The position numbers and the translations under genes were made by a program. Shown here in pieces: positions 59,359 through 64,000 of a DNA stretch of 64,000 bases. This DNA comes from Saccharopolyspora soli (GTDB lineage: Bacteria; Actinomycetota; Actinomycetes; Mycobacteriales; Pseudonocardiaceae), in NCBI RefSeq assembly GCF_022678645.1, contig NZ_JALBWV010000008.1, forward strand, positions 1-64,000. The letters are read 5' to 3'. Position 1 is the first letter of the stretch. Every line of letters starts with the position of its first letter. The notes beneath the pieces are model-generated. The model was given only the letters and a program-made list of their open reading frames with translations, was not told the DNA's origin and searched no databases.

Positions 59359-60312
59359 ATGTTCTTCCACGTCCAGCGGATGATCAACGAGATCGTGCCC
59401 GACGAGCCGGATCCGGCTGCTGCCAACGCCCTGCAGGAGGGACTGGGCGGCCAGTTCGGCGAAATGCGAACGATGATGCAGTACCTGTTCCAGAGCTTCA
59501 ACTTCCGCGGAGCGGAGGGCAAACCCTATCGGGATCTGTTGTACGGAATAGGTACCGAGGAGATCAGCCACGTGGAGCTGATCGCCACCACGATCGCGCG
59601 GTTGACCGATGGTTCGCCGCGGTACCGCGGCGAGAAACGCGAGCCGCTGGACCAGCCAGCGGCCGGTGGTGGTACGCCGTTGTCGAATGCGTTGTCGGAA
59701 GGCAACATCCACCACTTCCTCGTCGGCGCCCAAGGCGCGCTGCCGGTCGACGCGGTCGGCAACCCCTGGTCCGGGTCCTACATCTACGCCAGCGGCAACC
59801 TGGTGCTCGACCTGCTGTACAACCTGATGCTGGAGTCCACCGGCCGGTTGCAGAAGTGCCGCATCTACGAGATGAGTTCCAACCGGACGGCGCGGTCGAC
59901 GGTGGCGTACCTGATCGTGCGCGACCAGGCGCACGAGAACGCCTACGCCAAGGCGCTGGAAAGCCTCGGGGTCAAGTGGGGCAAGACGCTGCCGATCCCG
60001 AAGACCAGCGCCGAGCGGTACCCGGAGGTCGCGGCGCTCCTGGAGCGGGGCTTGCACAACAAGCAGTACACGTTCAACCTGGACAACCTCTCCGAGGCGG
60101 CGAAGGTCTTCCAGGGGACCTCGCCATCCGCGCGCAACGGCGAAGTCCTGCGGATGGCGCAGGCACCCGAGGGCGTCCCCATGGACATCGCCCCGGAACG
60201 TCCCGAGGAGTTCAGCCCCGGCCTGGATCCCGAACTCGTCGAGCTCATCCAGGCCACCGCGGAGATGGAGATGGCGGCAGCCGAAGAGCCGGTCCGCTAC
60301 GGCCCGGCATAG
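59359..60312 (+). CDS. Manganese catalase
   Basis: 317 residues of the non-heme catalase family. FFHVQRMINEIVPDEPDP opens it. The four-helix bundle supplies manganese ligands: Glu in GGQFGEMRTMMQYLFQ, Glu and His in IGTEEISHVELIATTI, and a second Glu/His set in LIVRDQAHENAYAKALE. It breaks down hydrogen peroxide in the cytoplasm. ATG 59359 follows AGAGGAG; a GTG just before it is in frame. It is a single-gene unit ended by a perfect palindrome. Confidence 0.93.
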   Translation: MFFHVQRMINEIVPDEPDPAAANALQEGLGGQFGEMRTMMQYLFQSFNFRGAEGKPYRDLLYGIGTEEISHVELIATTIARLTDGSPRYRGEKREPLDQPAAGGGTPLSNALSEGNIHHFLVGAQGALPVDAVGNPWSGSYIYASGNLVLDLLYNLMLESTGRLQKCRIYEMSSNRTARSTVAYLIVRDQAHENAYAKALESLGVKWGKTLPIPKTSAERYPEVAALLERGLHNKQYTFNLDNLSEAAKVFQGTSPSARNGEVLRMAQAPEGVPMDIAPERPEEFSPGLDPELVELIQATAEMEMAAAEEPVRYGPA

Positions 60313-60324
60313 CGAGGGACCCCG

Positions 60325-60352
60325 AGGTGGGCGACCGGCCGGTCGCCCACCT
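60325..60352. terminator. 28-bp perfect palindrome, two-way terminator
   Basis: AGGTGGGCGACCGG directly followed by its complement CCGGTCGCCCACCT. It sits between the convergent catalase and PstS-like genes. Confidence 0.8.
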
Positions 60353-60377
60353 GCGAGTCCTGTTCGGTGCTGCGCCT

Positions 60378-61949
60378 TCACTCATCGGTCGGGCGGCACA
60401 GCACCGGGTTCGCAAGCTCGGCACAGGGGCGGTTGCCGTAGGAGCGGACGATGTCGCTGCCGACCTGGTTGGTCAGGTAGCGCATGAAGCTGGCCGCCAG
60501 CGAACTGGCGTCGGGTTCACCGAAGGTGTAGGCGTATTCGGTCTGCCAGAACGGATAGGCCCCGTGGTCGGCCGCCTCCAGGGTCGCGTCCTGGCCGTCG
60601 ATGCGGACGCGTAGCAGGTCCGCGCGATCTTCGGCGGCCCGCAGTTCGCTGTAGCCGATGGCACCGGAGGTGTTGGCGACGGCGTCCAGCATGCTACCGG
60701 TGTCGGCGCGTCGGCAGCGGACGACCTCGCCGCGCAGGTTGTCGTTGATGGTCTCCAGGCAGTCGTTGGAGTTCTCGCCGGGTTCCACCACGCCGTCGAG
60801 GATCCGCTGCTCCAGGGTCGCTCGGGTGCCCGAGAGGGCTTCCCGGTCGACGATGCGAACCGGCACGTCGTTTCCGCCCACCTCGCGCCAGTTGGTGATC
60901 CGCCCGCTGAAGACGTCCCTGACCTGCGCGAGGGTGAGGTCCTGGACACCGGCATCCCGGTTGATGACGATCGAGAACAGCAGGAACGCCATCGGGCGCG
61001 GCAGCAGTTCGGGGAGCCGGTCGCCCTTGGTGCCGTCGGAGAACGCCACCATTTCCGGCGACCGCGTGCGGTTGAGCAGGTCGAGTCCCTGGGCACTGCC
61101 GTGCATGTCGAAGGCGAAATTGCTGTCGGGGCAGGATCGCGCGTACGTGTCGGCGGCCTCCCGCAGGACCGGCTCGAAGGCGGTGGATCCGGAGATGGTG
61201 AGATTTCCGGTGGCGCAGTCCAGCGGGGCCGATCGCCCACTGGTGAGTTCGAAGATGAACGGCTCGGCGAGACCGACCATCAGCAGGAAGCAGACCAGCG
61301 CGACGACCCAGCGAGGTGTTCCGGTCTGACCCTTGGTCTTGTGCACCTTCCCGCTGCCCACCCCGCCGCTGATGGTCGCGACGACCTCGGGATCCGGGAA
61401 TCCGCTCTCGGTGACGGTAGCGGGTTCCAGCGCGAAGCCTTCCGAGCGTTCCAGCACGACCAGGACCTTGTAGTGGTCGGAGCTGTTCAACTTGACCTTG
61501 GGCAGTTCGACGAGCCCGACCGTCTGCCCGGCCTCGTCGAGGTTCGACTTGCCCAGCCCCGGCGCGTTCTTGTCGAAGTACTTCGCCAGCGTCGGGTCGC
61601 TGAGATAAGTCACCACGACTCCGGCGACCCGGCGACCGGGAAACCTGATGCGGATACCCACGGGTGTGTTCTCGGGGAACGCGTAGTCGGATTCGGCGAT
61701 GTTGGTGGTGCCGATGTTCTCGATGCGCAACAGGACGAACGACGGGTCGGTCAGCGGCTCGCCGTTTTCCCGTTCCAACCGCTGCCACGCCCCGGCATGC
61801 TCGGAGTCGACCGCAGTGGGGGCGGTGTCCATCTGCACCCGGTAGCCCAGCCGCTTGCGGCCGACGAGCGCGAACTCCCACAGGAAGGCGATGATCGGAA
61901 CAAGCACACCGGTGATCGCGAGGATGAGCTCCCAGGGGATATTGGCCAC
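60378..61949 (-). CDS. Membrane protein with PstS-like phosphate-binding domain
   Basis: 523 residues. A first membrane segment (ILAITGVLVPIIAFLWEFA) is followed by a soluble domain of about 180 residues with no family I recognise, a second membrane segment WVVALVCFLLMVGL near residue 225, and then a PstS-type binding domain: LTISGSTAFEPVLREAADTY, DVFSGRITNWREVGGNDVPV, DREALSGTRATLE. It looks like a membrane-tethered phosphate sensor or scavenger and not a transporter lipoprotein; no pst genes are near. GTG 61949 is chosen for GGAG upstream. Confidence 0.78.
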   Translation of the reverse strand: MANIPWELILAITGVLVPIIAFLWEFALVGRKRLGYRVQMDTAPTAVDSEHAGAWQRLERENGEPLTDPSFVLLRIENIGTTNIAESDYAFPENTPVGIRIRFPGRRVAGVVVTYLSDPTLAKYFDKNAPGLGKSNLDEAGQTVGLVELPKVKLNSSDHYKVLVVLERSEGFALEPATVTESGFPDPEVVATISGGVGSGKVHKTKGQTGTPRWVVALVCFLLMVGLAEPFIFELTSGRSAPLDCATGNLTISGSTAFEPVLREAADTYARSCPDSNFAFDMHGSAQGLDLLNRTRSPEMVAFSDGTKGDRLPELLPRPMAFLLFSIVINRDAGVQDLTLAQVRDVFSGRITNWREVGGNDVPVRIVDREALSGTRATLEQRILDGVVEPGENSNDCLETINDNLRGEVVRCRRADTGSMLDAVANTSGAIGYSELRAAEDRADLLRVRIDGQDATLEAADHGAYPFWQTEYAYTFGEPDASSLAASFMRYLTNQVGSDIVRSYGNRPCAELANPVLCRPTDE

Positions 61950-62069
61950 GACCGACTCCGTCCGCACGAGCAACAGATGGGGTCGTCAACCTATGGAGCT
62001 TTCGAGGGCTGCTACGCCCACTTCACCGACCAATTCCCCCGCAGTTCATCAGTTGTTCCCTCAAGTGAT

Positions 62070-62102
62070 CGCTCGCCGGGCCGATTCCCGGCCCGGCGAG
62101 CG
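62070..62102. terminator. Terminator hairpin after isoaspartyl peptidase gene
   Basis: CGCTCGCCGGGCC, seven loop bases, GGCCCGGCGAGCG: a perfect 13-bp stem downstream of the minus-strand gene that ends at 62131. Confidence 0.8.
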
Positions 62103-62130
62103 CGATAGGCGGTCCGCCGCGCGGCTGATT

Positions 62131-63171
62131 TCAGTTGCGGTAGAAGCGCGTCTCGATGTCGCCGGAGTCGGTGACCCAGGCGTACTTGACGGTGCCGATG
62201 CGGGGCACGGTGAAGTCACCGTTGCGGTCCAACGCGATCAGCGCACCATCGCCGCCGACGCGGGCGACCCGGTCGATCGCGGCCTGCGCCGCTCGGGTCA
62301 CGTCCAGGTTCCGGTGCTCCATCTGCACCGCCACCTCGCGCGCCGCGTTCGCCCGGATGAACGCCTCGCCGGTACCGGTGCCGGAGACGGCGACGAACTG
62401 GCTGTCGGCGTAGGTTCCGGCCCCGGCGATCGGTGAGTCGCCGATCCGGCCGACCATCTTGTTGGTCAGGCCACCGGTCGAGGTGGCCGCGGCGAGGTCA
62501 CCGTGCGAGTCGACGGCGATCGCGCCGACCGTGCCGTGCTCCTCCTCGCTGACGCTGGCGGTCTTCTTGGCCTCCAGCAACGAATCCCAGCGTTCCTGCG
62601 TCCAGTAGTAGTCCTGGGTCACCGTCTCGATGCCGCGGCTGGCGGCGAAATCGTCCGCACCTTCACCGGCGATCAGCACGTGCGGTGTTTCGTCCATCAC
62701 CAGCCGCGCGGCCTTGATCGGGTTCTTGACGTTCTCCACTCCGGCGACGGCGCCCACGTCAAGATTCCGTCCGTCCATGATGGACGCGTCGAGCTGGTTC
62801 TCGCCATCGGTGTTGAACACCGCGCCGCGACCGGCGTTGCACAGCGGGTTGTCCTCCATCACGACGACGGCGGCCTGCACCGCGTCGACGGCTCGCCCGC
62901 CGCTGTCCAACACGCGGTAGCCAGCCTGGACGGCCTGCTGGAACATTTCCTCGTACGCTGCCCCGAGTTCGGGAGGGGTTTCCGCGCGGTCCAGTGCACT
63001 AGTTCCACAGTGGACGGCGAGGCTGACGTTGTGCGCTTCGGCTTCGGACGGGCGATCTGCGGGCTTGAGAGCCCACCCGGAACTGGCGCTCGACACGCCG
63101 AGAACCAGCACTGGTACGGCTAGCACGCAGCTCAGCACGGCCAGGCTGCGCCGCTTGGCACCGCTGGACAT
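62131..63171 (-). CDS. iaaA: Isoaspartyl peptidase/L-asparaginase (N-terminal nucleophile), exported
   Basis: 346 residues. A Sec-type signal (SLAVLSCVLAVPVLVLGVSS) ends near residue 35. The Ntn-hydrolase body has SGGRAVDAVQAAVVVMEDNP, CNAGRGAVF, and the autocleavage/nucleophile threonine in EEEHGTVGAIAVDSHG, with GRIGDSPIAGAGTYAD after it. It self-cleaves into two chains and removes isoaspartyl or asparagine-linked groups. Export is unusual, since many relatives are cytoplasmic, but it also occurs in other actinomycetes and in glycosylasparaginase types. Confidence 0.9.
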   Translation of the reverse strand: MSSGAKRRSLAVLSCVLAVPVLVLGVSSASSGWALKPADRPSEAEAHNVSLAVHCGTSALDRAETPPELGAAYEEMFQQAVQAGYRVLDSGGRAVDAVQAAVVVMEDNPLCNAGRGAVFNTDGENQLDASIMDGRNLDVGAVAGVENVKNPIKAARLVMDETPHVLIAGEGADDFAASRGIETVTQDYYWTQERWDSLLEAKKTASVSEEEHGTVGAIAVDSHGDLAAATSTGGLTNKMVGRIGDSPIAGAGTYADSQFVAVSGTGTGEAFIRANAAREVAVQMEHRNLDVTRAAQAAIDRVARVGGDGALIALDRNGDFTVPRIGTVKYAWVTDSGDIETRFYRN

Positions 63172-63364
63172 CGGGTCTCCTCCCCGGTCATTTGCTACCT
63201 GGGATTACTCGAACAGAGTCCGACTGGTCGAACAAGGCCCGAACGGTGGAATATGGTCCGAAGTCGGCGCAGCCTTCGGGCGTGAATATCCTCAGTGGAC
63301 AGTGTCCTCGAGTGCGGATGTCCGGCGGGGCGCTGAGCGCCCGGCCGAACACTTGCTGGTCCCG

Positions 63365-63619
63365 TCACGGGCTGGCGCCAGCGAAACCCGCCAGCATCAT
63401 CAACGTGAGCACCAGCAGCACGGCGAACACGGTCAGCGGCGGGCCGAGAACCGTGCGCGCGACGGCCATCAGCCCCTCGACCGCGCGGCGCAGCACGACC
63501 GCGGCGGCGATCAGGGCGATCACGATGCCGACCAGCATTCCTTGCAGGACACCGGATAGCGGTGCGGCGGCGATCAGGGGATCGGTTGCGGCCAGCACCG
63601 CCGGAGGTATTGTGTACAC
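63365..63619 (-). CDS. Small membrane protein, 84 residues
   Basis: Two hydrophobic segments (GMLVGIVIALIAAAVVL and LTVFAVLLVLTLMMLAGFA) separated by a short basic loop. GTG 63619 follows GGGAG at good spacing, which removes an unrelated longer ORF. No family recognised; it might be a holin-like or accessory membrane peptide, but nothing in the sequence shows this. Confidence 0.6.
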   Translation of the reverse strand: MYTIPPAVLAATDPLIAAAPLSGVLQGMLVGIVIALIAAAVVLRRAVEGLMAVARTVLGPPLTVFAVLLVLTLMMLAGFAGASP

Positions 63620-63788
63620 GGCGAGCTCCCTTGTTCGTGGGTGGTAACCCGGATTGCGGGGTTCGTTACTCGCGCAGCACCCCCGGTCGCGACCAAACGA
63701 TGTCCGGGGGTGTCTGCGTTTCAGTCGGCGATCCGCCGACCGCGTGCTCTCCGTTGAGCGAGGTGGGACCACCTCCCCACATGGCGGT

Positions 63789-63805
63789 TTCACTACTTCA
63801 GTGAA
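63789..63805. promoter_or_regulatory. Operator-like site 1 (TTCACT-N5-AGTGAA)
   Basis: TTCACTACTTCAGTGAA: perfect 6-bp arms. It shares the pattern TTCAC-N7-GTGAA with a second site 137 bases downstream. Confidence 0.55.
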
Positions 63806-63925
63806 TCTTCGCCACGATGGTGAAACGCGACGCGATCAGATTACGACTACACTCTGTGAGAGGTCAACGTCTGAACGGCGTTTTGGCTTGCTGTGCCGAA
63901 GAAAGAGTGCCAGTATGCGCTGGTC

Positions 63926-63942
63926 TTCACTGCTTTGGTGAA
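63926..63942. promoter_or_regulatory. Operator-like site 2 (TTCAC-N7-GTGAA)
   Basis: TTCACTGCTTTGGTGAA, same spacing and partly the same inner bases as site 1. It lies about 40 bases before the start at 63984, and a further TGGTGAAATT half-site follows directly. Confidence 0.55.
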
Positions 63943-63983
63943 ATTTGGTGAAATTTTGGAGTCCAAGTGAAGGAGACGGCGTG

Positions 63984-64000
63984 ATGGCTCGATCCGGGAG
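63984..64000 (+). CDS. Start of a gene cut by the window edge
   Basis: ATG 63984 (or GTG 63981) after AAGGAGA at 63970-63976. Only five codons are visible (MARSG), so the product cannot be named. Confidence 0.45.

Larger units (their letters stand above)
63620..63983. other. Regulatory spacer with paired palindromes
   Basis: 364 bases without a gene. It contains two TTCAC-N7-GTGAA sites and a repeated TGGTGAAATT, and is AT-richer toward the right edge. It looks like the control region of the gene beginning at 63984. Confidence 0.5.

Noticed and set aside
1-64000. CRISPR array, tRNA, rRNA, prophage or integrated plasmid
   Set aside because: No regularly spaced repeats with unique spacers, no tRNA-like cloverleaf noticed, and no integrase, phage or replication genes; the only transposase is a relic.

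Overview
The window is GC-rich DNA (roughly 70% G+C) with GTG and ATG starts, GGAGG ribosome-binding sites and many 4-bp stop/start overlaps. This points to an actinomycete; the gene content (nutrient-scavenging operons, MAB_1171c-type and PstS-like proteins, a terpene synthase relic) suits a Pseudonocardiaceae such as Saccharopolyspora. The taxon is an inference. There are no rRNA, tRNA, phage or CRISPR loci. Most of the window is a run of catabolic islands, each with its own importer, enzymes and regulator.

Layout. 0-6.8 kb: amidohydrolase, a four-gene ABC importer, an M24-fold protein and a D-2-hydroxyacid dehydrogenase. 7-15.7 kb: PucR-type regulator, class III aminotransferase, an NCS1-like permease with a cysteine-rich tail, pxpB-pxpC-pxpA, biotin carboxylase and a biotin carrier (5-oxoproline or related lactam use). 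15.9-22.3 kb: PhoD phosphatase, an XRE/ImmA-IrrE/MAB_1171c triad, a PAP2 protein, a MazG-like protein, a wrecked IS982 transposase and a one-domain S1 protein. 22.6-28.9 kb: hyuB and hyuA, a GntR regulator and an MFS permease, with a shared 13-bp operator. 28.9-32.5 kb: APC permease, TetR regulator and an amino-acid dehydrogenase, with a shared 24-bp operator. 32.5-33.6 kb: a gene graveyard (amidohydrolase, IclR and terpene synthase fragments). 33.6-38.1 kb: small single genes and a MetE-like protein. 38.3-42.1 kb: ABC importer plus a DapA-family lyase. 42.2-49.9 kb: a minus-strand operon (UbiX, flavin split-barrel protein, FAD monooxygenase, UbiD, ABC importer) with a divergent IclR, probably for an aromatic acid. 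50.1-59.0 kb: sugar ABC importer, dehydrogenases, a DUF4380-like protein, GntR regulator and D-galactonate dehydratase. 59.3-64 kb: manganese catalase, a PstS-like membrane protein, an isoaspartyl peptidase, a small membrane protein and the start of one more gene behind a pair of palindromes.

The most unusual observation is two unrelated families of short dispersed repeats (net 140 bp and 71 bp) sitting exactly at stop/start junctions. Complete copies form a small ORF (47 or 24 codons) that overlaps the upstream stop and the downstream start by the four bases GTGA. The net insertion length therefore equals ORF length minus 4. Removing a copy on paper restores a GTGA overlap between the flanking genes (hyuA/hyuB near 24.4 kb; dehydrogenase/DUF4380-like gene near 55.0 kb). 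Removing the tandem pair near 27.5 kb fuses an orphan 5' coding fragment in frame with the MFS gene. These look like mobile, translationally coupled mini-cistrons, a class of element I do not recognise.
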